NCBI GenBank assembly: GCA_905206195.1
Contig: CAJLGN010000090.1
Span: 1-6,245 of the forward strand
DNA: 6,245 nucleotides
DNA from: an uncultured Roseburia sp.
GTDB lineage: Bacteria; Bacillota; Clostridia; Lachnospirales; Lachnospiraceae
Direction: 5' to 3'
The translations under genes and the position numbers were made by a program. The number at the start of each line of letters is the position of its first letter. The first letter of the stretch is position 1. The notes beneath the pieces are model-generated. The model made no database searches. It was not told the origin of the DNA and saw only the letters and a list, made by a program, of their open reading frames with translations. This document shows, one piece after another, positions 1 to 5,549 of this stretch.

Positions 1-800
1 CTGACTCCAAGCTGCTTTAAATCCCACCCCACATTGTAGGCGTAAATCGGGACAGTCGCCGTCAGATTCGCCGGCCCTCCTCCCGTGATCAAGTAAATGG
101 TGTCAAAGTTGTTAAATACCCAGATCGTCCGAAGCACCACCAAAAGACCTACCACCACGCGGATGTGCGGCAGTGTGATATGCACGAAGGACTGCCACGG
201 GGATGCCCCGTCCAGCTGCGCCGCCTCATACTGATCTTTTGGAACCGTCTGCAGCGCCGAGAGGACATTCACCATGATAAGCGGCGCGCCGAACCACACA
301 TTGATGAATACCAGCGTCCCAAACACAAGCGTGCTGCTGCTGAAAAACTGCGGGGTTGACTCACAGATTCCAAGATTTACGAGCAGGCTTGGAAGAAATC
401 CATACACCCCGTTTAAAATCCATTTCCAGGAAAGCGCAATAACAATGGATGGAAACGCCCACGGAATGATCAAAACCGTGCGGAAGAAAGTCTTTCCCTT
501 CCGAATGCGCTCCAGGGCCAGCGCTGCCGTGAAGCCGACCAGAATCTGGCCGATCAGAGAACATATCGTCCACTTGACACTGGTGAAAAATGCCGCTATA
601 AAATCCGGGTCTGTGAGCACTTTTATGTAATTGTCCAGAAATACAAAATCATAGTTTGCCTTGATCAGATGCTTGGAGGTGAAGCTGTAAAAAATACTGG
701 TTGCAACCGGATATAAGAGCAGCAGCCCCACCACCAAAATCGCAGGCAAAATAAAACAGATATTCGTTATTTTTGAGATATATCGCGTGTTGAATTTCAT
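1..800 (-). CDS. Carbohydrate ABC transporter permease, MalF/UgpA type (3' end outside window)
   Basis: This is an inner-membrane subunit of a binding-protein-dependent sugar importer. I translated 266 codons from the ATG at 800 to the left edge; no stop is reached, so the C-terminus is missing. Hydrophobic segments lie at about residues 12-34, 74-95, 105-128, 155-182 and 213-236; a sixth would be off the edge. The cytoplasmic EAA loop that docks with the ATPase fits the family pattern exactly: E192-A-A, G198, then I208-x-L210-P211. The GGGPA motif at about 240-244, followed by a run resembling LTATVPIYAY, is typical of MalF-like permeases. An AAAGGA ribosome site lies about 8 bases before the ATG. 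The gene starts 33 bases after the binding-protein stop with no hairpin between them, so the two are probably one operon. The ATPase is not visible; in Firmicutes it is often a shared MsmX-type protein encoded elsewhere. The exact sugar cannot be read from the sequence. Confidence 0.95.
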   Translation of the reverse strand, partial: MKFNTRYISKITNICFILPAILVVGLLLLYPVATSIFYSFTSKHLIKANYDFVFLDNYIKVLTDPDFIAAFFTSVKWTICSLIGQILVGFTAALALERIRKGKTFFRTVLIIPWAFPSIVIALSWKWILNGVYGFLPSLLVNLGICESTPQFFSSSTLVFGTLVFINVWFGAPLIMVNVLSALQTVPKDQYEAAQLDGASPWQSFVHITLPHIRVVVGLLVVLRTIWVFNNFDTIYLITGGGPANLTATVPIYAYNVGWDLKQLGV

Positions 801-833
801 GTGAAATCCTTTCTAAAATGGAGTGGCGCAGAA

Positions 834-2237
834 TCAGTTCACTGTCTCGAACAGATCATTGAGCTTATCCTCCGCCTGCTTTGCAGCTTCCTCTACAGGC
901 TTATTTTTTAAGATGATCTCCTGGAACATATTTTCAATGACCGCCTGGCTCGTCACAAGACCAGCCTCCGCCCGCGGTCCACTCTCCATACCGATCGCCG
1001 TCCCGTAGCCGACTGCGTCGCTGATTACCTCCAGTGAATGCTGGTATTTATGCACGGTTGGATCCGAGAGGAATGTCTCGTCCGTCGAGATCTCTTTGAG
1101 TGCAGGAAGCATACCAACCGGTACGGATAACAGGAACGGTACGTAATTTTCCGGCTGATACAGGTATTTGATAAACGCCTCACAGATCTCCGGGTGCTTG
1201 GAATTCTGCCAGATTACCATCGGAATATTGGATGTCTCGTATCCGGTCTGCGCTTCGCCCTCCTTTAAAACAGGCATCGGCGCACAATCGATAGAATCTA
1301 AAAGCTCCGGTGTGTTGGTCTCCACGCCGCCGATCTGGAAGCCGGAGTTAAAGTCAAACGCATTCTTCCCCTGATAGTACAGCGTCGCCTGATCCAGAAC
1401 GTTAAAGTTGATGGAATCTGCCGGTGAGTTGTCCTTGTACATCTGCACCCAGTAATTGATCCCGTCGATCGCCGCCTGGCTGGTGAGGTTCGCCTTGCCG
1501 TCCTCCGTGATGAGTGTCTCCCCCGCACTTCTTACATAGAAGTTCAGATAGCGGGTGGCCATCATATCGTTCGTGCCAAGAGGAACGGAGCATCCGTAGA
1601 CGGCACCGTTCTCCCCCTGCTGGATAGTGGACGCCGCGTCGTAGAGCTCATCCCATGTGGTCGGAACATCAAGATTGTATTTTTCCAAAAGATCTGTGCG
1701 ATACCACATCACCTGCGCGTGGGAATAAAGAGGAACTGCATAGCACGATCCATCCTCCGCCGTCATCTCCACCAGCGGAGCCTCGTAAAAACGATCTCTG
1801 CCGATATTGTCGATCAGACCGTCCAAAGGCAGGATTGCCTCCGCGTCAATCATCTCAACCACATGGTTTGGAAGCGCCGTGCTCATATCCGGAACGTTGC
1901 CCGAAGCAAGGCCAGTCGTCCACTTTGTATAAAAATCCGCCCAGGAAAATGTCTCAATGTTGATGGTGACTCCCGGATTTTGTTCCATAAAGGAATCCGC
2001 CGCAGCCTGAATAGTTTCCAGTCGCGGTCCCTGTGTGAAGGAATGCCAGAAGGTGATCTCCCCCTCAAGCGCAGCCGTCTCTCCCCCCGCAGAGCCGGTA
2101 TCTCCCGTCACCGCATTTGCCCCCATCTTTCCATCCGCCGCAGAATTTGCAGCTTCCCCGCCGCCGCATCCCGCGAAGATGCCCACACACATACTTGCCG
2201 CCAGTGCCAGGCTCAACCATTTCTTTCTTTTCATCAT
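834..2237 (-). CDS. Extracellular sugar-binding lipoprotein of an ABC importer (family 1)
   Basis: This is the solute receptor of the importer whose permease follows. From the ATG at 2237 it is 467 residues, normal for SBP_bac_1 proteins. It starts with a lipoprotein signal: basic MMKRKK, a hydrophobic stretch, and lipobox F-A-G-C with Cys24 as the lipidated residue. A Gly/Ala/Ser-rich tether runs to about residue 58, and the binding fold opens with EITFWHSFTQGP near 60-71. Other family-like segments are the G-NVPDM stretch and the AVPLYSHAQVMWYRTDLLEK region, which resembles the 'P...tdLf.k.Gl' part of such proteins. The open frame extends upstream to 2333, but those residues are not signal-like and a strong AAGGAGGAG lies just before 2237. 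A second ATG at 2234 is equally possible. The ligand is unknown; the neighbouring esterase suggests a plant-type, perhaps acetylated, oligosaccharide. Confidence 0.95.
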   Translation of the reverse strand: MMKRKKWLSLALAASMCVGIFAGCGGGEAANSAADGKMGANAVTGDTGSAGGETAALEGEITFWHSFTQGPRLETIQAAADSFMEQNPGVTINIETFSWADFYTKWTTGLASGNVPDMSTALPNHVVEMIDAEAILPLDGLIDNIGRDRFYEAPLVEMTAEDGSCYAVPLYSHAQVMWYRTDLLEKYNLDVPTTWDELYDAASTIQQGENGAVYGCSVPLGTNDMMATRYLNFYVRSAGETLITEDGKANLTSQAAIDGINYWVQMYKDNSPADSINFNVLDQATLYYQGKNAFDFNSGFQIGGVETNTPELLDSIDCAPMPVLKEGEAQTGYETSNIPMVIWQNSKHPEICEAFIKYLYQPENYVPFLLSVPVGMLPALKEISTDETFLSDPTVHKYQHSLEVISDAVGYGTAIGMESGPRAEAGLVTSQAVIENMFQEIILKNKPVEEAAKQAEDKLNDLFETVN

Positions 2238-2240
2238 AGT

Positions 2241-2250
2241 CTCCTCCTTC
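2241..2250 (-). promoter_or_regulatory. Strong ribosome binding site that fixes the start of the sugar-binding lipoprotein
   Basis: The minus strand reads GAAGGAGGAG, near-perfect pairing to the 16S 3' end. It is 5 bases from the ATG at 2237 (AGGAGG to start) and 8 bases from the ATG at 2234. It lies inside the longer open frame and rules against the start at 2333. Confidence 0.85.
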
Positions 2251-2313
2251 ATGATAGATATCTGTTCCCCCAAAACATCTTGCCACTTCGGTCTCGTTTC
2301 TCTGTTATTTTCA

Positions 2314-2373
2314 ATTATATGGACAAAGCACAATTTGCGCTATACAATATCAGTGCAATTCTATAAATAATCG
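2314..2373 (-). promoter_or_regulatory. Candidate promoter and AraC-type operator of the sugar-binding/permease genes
   Basis: Between the regulator stop and the lipoprotein start the minus strand holds a perfect TATAAT (2319-2314) with no good -35 at normal spacing, as expected of an activator-dependent promoter. Upstream are two similar direct elements, GATTATTTATA (2372-2362) and GATATTGTATA (2351-2341), identical at 8 of 11 positions and 21 bp apart. The nearer one ends 21 bases before the -10, where an activator could replace the -35 contact. I infer AraC-family binding from the spacing and from the similar layout before the esterase gene. The AT-rich background makes chance similarity possible. 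An imperfect dyad, GCGCAA-A-TTGTGC (2340-2328), lies between the repeats and the -10. No terminator is visible after the regulator, so read-through from it is also possible. Confidence 0.4.
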
Positions 2374-2393
2374 CTCATAGTATAGCTTTTTAA

Positions 2394-3281
2394 TCACACT
2401 TCAACCGAGATTTTTCGGTAATCCTGCGGACTGATCCCAAAATTTTCTTTGAATATCTTGGTGAAATAGCTGGGCGATTCATATCCCAGCTGATAGCCGA
2501 TCTCGGAGATTGGATCACTTGTCGTGTCCAAAAGATGCGTGGCGTAGAGCATCCGCGTATCCTTGATAAATTCGTAGATATTTTTTCCCATGTCCGCCTT
2601 GAAAAGTCTCCGTAATGTGCTCTCACTCACATCGCACATCCGGCAGAGCGTCTCTCTGGTGAGATTCTCCCCCGGGTGAAGCGTGATGTAATCCACCGCC
2701 ATGCGGACTCTCGGATCGATTTTCTGCCTGGATGCCATCGCGCGCTTGCGGATCGACTTCATGTCGAACGCTGCTTCCATCCGTGTGCGCTCATGTTGCA
2801 CCGTCTCCTCAGTCTTCTCCTCCCCCGTGGAGCACCGCGCCCGCATCGCGCCAAACAAATTGATGTAGCCTCGCGTCTCCAGCCTCTTATAGGTCGTCCG
2901 GCTGATCGCGCTCTGGTACATACGTTCAAACCACTCTCCCACCTGTGGCTGATCTGAAAAATTGTACTTCTGGGTGATGTGCCATAGACACTTGAGCGTA
3001 TCCTCATCGGAAAGCTGAATATTTCCGACAAATCTGGCACTGATGAATACAATCTCCTCCACCGCGGCACAGTACAGCCTGCACCCCTGCGGAATGTAGA
3101 ACACATCGCCCGGCTCCACCAGATAGCGCTCTCCATTTACGACAAAATGAGCACTTCCTGCTATGATGTACCGGACGATCGAATAGGGAATCTGACTCTC
3201 CTCATACACCCAACGGCTTGAAAAATTGTATTTGTCGACATACAGGACGGTCGGCGAATAGTTGCTGTACACTGCGTTCAT
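2394..3281 (-). CDS. AraC-family transcriptional regulator with cupin sensor domain
   Basis: From the ATG at 3281 this is 295 residues, the usual length for the family. Residues about 13-86 look like the AraC-type cupin ligand domain, with FVVNGERYLVEPGDVFYIPQG showing the typical 'pGDvfyiPpg' turn. A helical linker follows, with a charged Glu/Arg-rich stretch near 150-190. The C-terminal domain carries two helix-turn-helix units: first LTRETLCRMCDVSESTLRRLFK (207-228), second ISEIGYQLGYESPSYFTKIFK (258-278), ending in the family signature FGISPQDYRK. It should bind DNA direct repeats and respond to a sugar. It is transcribed divergently from the esterase and lies just upstream of the transporter genes in the same direction, so both are its likely targets. 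The frame is open up to a TTG at 3338, but only the ATG at 3281 has a ribosome site (GAGG, 8 bases upstream). Whether it activates or represses cannot be told. Confidence 0.95.
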   Translation of the reverse strand: MNAVYSNYSPTVLYVDKYNFSSRWVYEESQIPYSIVRYIIAGSAHFVVNGERYLVEPGDVFYIPQGCRLYCAAVEEIVFISARFVGNIQLSDEDTLKCLWHITQKYNFSDQPQVGEWFERMYQSAISRTTYKRLETRGYINLFGAMRARCSTGEEKTEETVQHERTRMEAAFDMKSIRKRAMASRQKIDPRVRMAVDYITLHPGENLTRETLCRMCDVSESTLRRLFKADMGKNIYEFIKDTRMLYATHLLDTTSDPISEIGYQLGYESPSYFTKIFKENFGISPQDYRKISVEV

Positions 3282-3284
3282 TTT

Positions 3285-3294
3285 CTCTTCCTCT
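3285..3294 (-). promoter_or_regulatory. Ribosome binding site choosing the regulator's start
   Basis: The minus strand reads AGAGGAAGAG, with GAGG 8 bases before the ATG at 3281. The upstream in-frame TTG at 3338 sits in AT-rich promoter-like sequence without such a site, so the shorter product is preferred. Confidence 0.6.
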
Positions 3295-3357
3295 TTTCTT
3301 GCGGTATCACACTGCGATTCTATTTCTATTCTAAACAAAATATCTCTATTTGTTTAT

Positions 3358-3363
3358 ATTATA
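3358..3363 (-). promoter_or_regulatory. Candidate -10 box of the AraC-family regulator gene
   Basis: The minus strand has a perfect TATAAT here, 76 bases before the regulator's ATG. No convincing -35 lies 16-18 bases upstream. The box directly abuts the first of the two operator-like repeats (3364-3374), so a protein bound there would cover this promoter. That arrangement would give self-repression, which is inferred from position only. Confidence 0.4.
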
Positions 3364-3398
3364 ATCGTTTTTTTATAATATTGATCGTTTTTTTGATA
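3364..3398 (+). promoter_or_regulatory. Paired direct repeats, probable operator for the AraC-family regulator
   Basis: Two identical 11-base copies of ATCGTTTTTTT lie at 3364-3374 and 3384-3394, start to start 20 bp apart (about two helical turns). Each is followed by a near-identical ATA-containing tail. Tandem half-sites about 21 bp apart on one face of the helix are the established mode of AraC-family binding, as at araI1/araI2. Their position in the divergent regulator-esterase region fits that role. Part of the identity is a T-run, which is low-complexity, so the match is less striking than its length suggests. Confidence 0.55.
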
Positions 3399-3425
3399 GG
3401 CACATGGGACACAACTTGTTACACT
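3393..3425 (+). promoter_or_regulatory. Candidate promoter of the esterase gene
   Basis: TTGATA (3393-3398, 5 of 6 to the -35 consensus) overlaps the end of the second operator repeat. A TG-N-TACACT element, an extended -10-like sequence with hexamer 3420-3425, follows. The 21-base spacer is too long for unaided promoters, which would suit activator dependence. An alternative on the same strand is TTGTTT (3350-3355) with a perfect TATAAT (3374-3379) and an 18-base spacer; operator binding would then block it. I cannot choose between these from sequence. Confidence 0.3.
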
Positions 3426-3456
3426 AAACAAAAAACAAAGCTGGAGGGGATTTACT

Positions 3457-4392
3457 ATGAATAAAATTCAGATACCTTGCGCAGATTCTTTTCCTTTTTA
3501 TCCGACTGCCGCCGAGGTGGATGCCTGGGCGGCAGCACTCCTCTTAAAAAGTCAGGCACTTTCCGTGACAGGCTCCTTTCTAGACGCAGTCCCCATTCGA
3601 CATGAATTTGGAAACGGTCCCAACGCCCTGGAAAACCGCTTCATCCGATTTGATGTCTCCGACAACCATTCCTTCTTCGGCTACTGGCAGCCCGCCGCAA
3701 AGGGGCCTGCGCCTCTGCTTGTCAATTTTCCGGGATACGGTGGTTACATGAGTATGCACCCACAGATCAGTGATGACGGATACCACATCCTGCACCTCTC
3801 GCCGCTCGGCTATGTTGCCCCGGAGGGGCCCAAACGGGAAATTGCGATGGAGGACGGCAACTGGCCGGTGCTCCACAATACCGCAATGGGGATTTGCGGC
3901 GGCTACCATGACTGGCTTTTGGACTGTCTTCTGGGAATCCGATGGATGCGCGAACAGCCAGGGGTAATCCCCGACCGGATTTCTCTTTACGGCACGAGTC
4001 AAGGAGGCGGTGCATCGCTGCTTGTCGCATCGATTTTGCGAGATGACATCCGCTGTGTCTGCGCCGACCTCCCATTCCTGACAGCCTTTCCCTTGAGCGG
4101 GTTAAAGGGAGAAGCCTACGGGATTCTGCGCAGCGCCTTCGAATCCACCGAACCGGAGAAATTTTGGAATCGCCTCGGCTATATCGACACCACCTCCCAC
4201 GCGCATCGGCTGACCATGCCCATCATGCTGTCCGCCGGCGGCAGGGATGACGTTTGTCCGCAGGAGACCATCGAGTTTCTCTTTTCACTGCTTCCTGGCA
4301 CGAAGCAGTATACATTCCTTGAAAACAATGTGCACACCCACTCCCGCCAGAGCATGTTCCTCTTCCGAAGCTGGCTTGCGATGTTCTCCTGA
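3457..4392 (+). CDS. Acetyl xylan esterase / cephalosporin-C deacetylase-like alpha/beta hydrolase (AXE1 family)
   Basis: The 311-residue protein is near the usual 315-325 of AXE1 (PF05448) esterases, which remove O-acetyl groups from xylo-oligosaccharides and similar sugars. The nucleophile elbow is G-T-S181-Q-G-G-G, matching the family GxSQGG. The acid is likely Asp264 in RDDVCPQET, which aligns with the D-x-[VI]-x-P-P segment of characterised members. The base is His293 or His295 in NNVHTHSRQ. The family usually has NNHEGG there, so this site is atypical. VNFPGYGGY near 89-97 fits the oxyanion loop. There is no signal peptide or membrane segment, so it is cytoplasmic and probably acts on imported oligosaccharides. 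The ATG follows GGAGG by 9 bases. It is divergent from the AraC-type regulator and shares its control region. Other acyl esters as substrates cannot be excluded. Confidence 0.85.
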   Translation: MNKIQIPCADSFPFYPTAAEVDAWAAALLLKSQALSVTGSFLDAVPIRHEFGNGPNALENRFIRFDVSDNHSFFGYWQPAAKGPAPLLVNFPGYGGYMSMHPQISDDGYHILHLSPLGYVAPEGPKREIAMEDGNWPVLHNTAMGICGGYHDWLLDCLLGIRWMREQPGVIPDRISLYGTSQGGGASLLVASILRDDIRCVCADLPFLTAFPLSGLKGEAYGILRSAFESTEPEKFWNRLGYIDTTSHAHRLTMPIMLSAGGRDDVCPQETIEFLFSLLPGTKQYTFLENNVHTHSRQSMFLFRSWLAMFS

Positions 4393-4439
4393 CGGATATA
4401 CTTTCTCTTAACCGAAGAGGCAATGTCATCCTGCAATCA

Positions 4440-4497
4440 AAAAACTCCCACGTGAACAATACTGCCTATCGGCAACATTGCTCACGCGGGAGTTTTT
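4440..4497 (-). terminator. Long hairpin terminator between convergent genes, bidirectional but better paired on the minus strand
   Basis: Arms 4440-4466 and 4471-4497 face each other around a 4-base loop (4467-4470). The outer ten pairs are AAAAACTCCC with GGGAGTTTTT, so both transcripts end in a U-run. Read as plus-strand RNA the helix has four A/C mismatches (4450-4487, 4456-4481, 4461-4476, 4462-4475). As minus-strand RNA each becomes a G-U wobble, giving an unbroken 27-pair stem. It lies 18 bases past the cutC stop and about 47 past the esterase stop, so it probably ends both messages. Confidence 0.88.
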
Positions 4498-4515
4498 CAT
4501 TACTATTTTCTGAAG

Positions 4516-5268
4516 TTACATTCCATACCTCGCAAGACTTCGGGACATCTTCTGCACCTCCATCTCTGTGACCGCCTCACAGCAATACCATTGTGGGGCT
4601 CCTTCGCAATCGAAGGCAACACCATTTCCGCGGGCAGTTCGATCCTCAACATATCCGCGGCAGGAACTGTGCACCTGGCGCACACCGGTTTTCTCCAGCA
4701 GTTCCGCCACATTGGCACTCCGCACACCGCTCCCCGCCAAAATCTGAATTCGGCTTCCAACAGATTCCTCAAGTTTCCTCAGGCATTCCCATCCGAGCAG
4801 CGCCGTGCGCTCCCCGCCACTTGTGAGTATCCGATCCACGCCGGATGCGATGAGTTGATCCGCAGCAGCGCCAAAAGAATTTGTGCAGTCAAAGGCGCGG
4901 TGAAACACCGCCTCCTTGCCGAGGGAATGCGCCAGTTCTGTGATCTCCCCCGTGCGCTCCACGTCAATCTCTCGCTTCTCCGTCAAAAATCCAAACGCCA
5001 GGCCATCGGCGCCTGCCGAAAGCAGACATTCTGCGGTCTTTCGCATGGTTTTGTACTCTTCTTTGGTGTAACAAAATCCCCCAGCACGGGGGCGAAGCAT
5101 CGCGATCACAGGAATCTTCAACTCCTCCTTACACCGGTACACACCCCCGATATCCGGGGTCAGTCCGCCAAGGCTGAGTGCGCTGTTTAATTCAACGCGG
5201 GATGCGCCGCCGCGCTCTGCGGCGGCGGCATCCGAATAACTCCCGCAGCAAACCTCAAATGTGATCAC
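4516..5268 (-). CDS. cutC: CutC family protein (TIM barrel, historically 'copper homeostasis protein')
   Basis: The 250-residue product has the usual length and conserved segments of the CutC family (PF03932). The start FEVCCGSYSDAAAAERGGAS is followed by RVELNSALSLGGLTPDIG, then HRAFD (123-127), LTSGG (148-152), GSGV (179-182) and HSSC (200-203). It is a cytoplasmic TIM-barrel protein. The biochemical role is uncertain: the copper phenotype of E. coli cutC was traced to the small RNA MicL made from within that gene, so the copper name should not be trusted here. It starts with GTG at 5268, overlapping the ptsH stop by four bases (GTGA), with GAGG inside ptsH 7 bases upstream. That points to translational coupling with HPr. 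It is the last gene before the terminator at 4440-4497. The PTS neighbours hint at sugar or phospho-sugar metabolism, which is only inference. Confidence 0.93.
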   Translation of the reverse strand: MITFEVCCGSYSDAAAAERGGASRVELNSALSLGGLTPDIGGVYRCKEELKIPVIAMLRPRAGGFCYTKEEYKTMRKTAECLLSAGADGLAFGFLTEKREIDVERTGEITELAHSLGKEAVFHRAFDCTNSFGAAADQLIASGVDRILTSGGERTALLGWECLRKLEESVGSRIQILAGSGVRSANVAELLEKTGVRQVHSSCRGYVEDRTARGNGVAFDCEGAPQWYCCEAVTEMEVQKMSRSLARYGM

Positions 5269-5522
5269 AACTGTTCCTCAAAGAATTTCTTGATCGCAGT
5301 GTAAGCCTCCGCCTCGTCGTCGCCCTCAACCGTCACGGTCACAGTCATATCCTTCTTCACACCGAGTGCCATCACTGCCATCAGCCTGGTTGCGTCCGCT
5401 TCCTTGTCATCCTTTTTGACTGTGATCTTGCTGGAAAAGTTCTTTGCCTCCTTCACCAGAAGACCTGCTGGTCTCGCGTGGATCCCCAATTCGTCCTTCA
5501 CTAAATACTGAAATGTTTTCAT
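5265..5522 (-). CDS. ptsH: Phosphocarrier protein HPr of the sugar phosphotransferase system, Ser46 replaced by Arg
   Basis: HPr passes phosphate from enzyme I to the sugar-specific EIIA proteins in the cytoplasm. At 85 residues it has the family length. The phosphorylation site GIHARPAG is intact, with His15 at the canonical number and Arg17 beside it. The second conserved region aligns without gaps to B. subtilis HPr (N-L-K-S46-I-M-G-V-M-S-L-G) but reads A-T-R46-L-M-A-V-M-A-L-G here. The serine that HPr kinase phosphorylates in Firmicutes is therefore Arg, encoded by AGG. The phosphotransfer role should be kept, but this copy should not form HPr(Ser-P), the CcpA co-repressor. AGGAGG lies 7 bases before the ATG. 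It follows ptsI by 27 bases and overlaps cutC by 4. It could serve a particular sugar system beside a second canonical HPr elsewhere; that is untested. Confidence 0.95.
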   Translation of the reverse strand: MKTFQYLVKDELGIHARPAGLLVKEAKNFSSKITVKKDDKEADATRLMAVMALGVKKDMTVTVTVEGDDEAEAYTAIKKFFEEQL

Positions 5523-5549
5523 CGTTCTTCCTCCTAAAAAAATTATGAT

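Noticed and set aside
2238..2333. N-terminal extension of the sugar-binding protein to 2333
   Set aside because: The extra residues are not signal-like and would bury the lipoprotein signal; a strong AGGAGG sits directly before 2237/2234, and the promoter-like TATAAT overlaps the extension.
2328..2351. Possible CcpA (cre) site around TGTATAGCGCAAAT
   Set aside because: The central AnCG and the flanking TG/CA of the cre consensus cannot be aligned together; it does not meet the consensus.
1719..2366. Long plus-strand open frame opposite the sugar-binding gene
   Set aside because: Its translation is rich in Arg/Ser/Pro/His without any recognisable domain, and it lies wholly antisense to a clear gene; a shadow frame.
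3282..3338. TTG start at 3338 for the AraC-family regulator
   Set aside because: There is no ribosome site before the TTG, while the ATG at 3281 has GAGG at good spacing and gives the normal family length.
4405..4419. Small hairpin CTCTT-AACCG-AAGAG after the esterase stop
   Set aside because: Only five pairs, few G-C, and no U-run follows; the strong terminator is just downstream.
4591..5190. 199-codon plus-strand open frame opposite cutC
   Set aside because: No family features, antisense to a well-conserved gene, composition as expected of a shadow frame.
4516..5268. A MicL-like small RNA inside cutC, as in E. coli
   Set aside because: MicL is a SigmaE-dependent RNA of enteric bacteria; I see no supporting promoter or terminator inside this gene apart from the shared terminator at its end.
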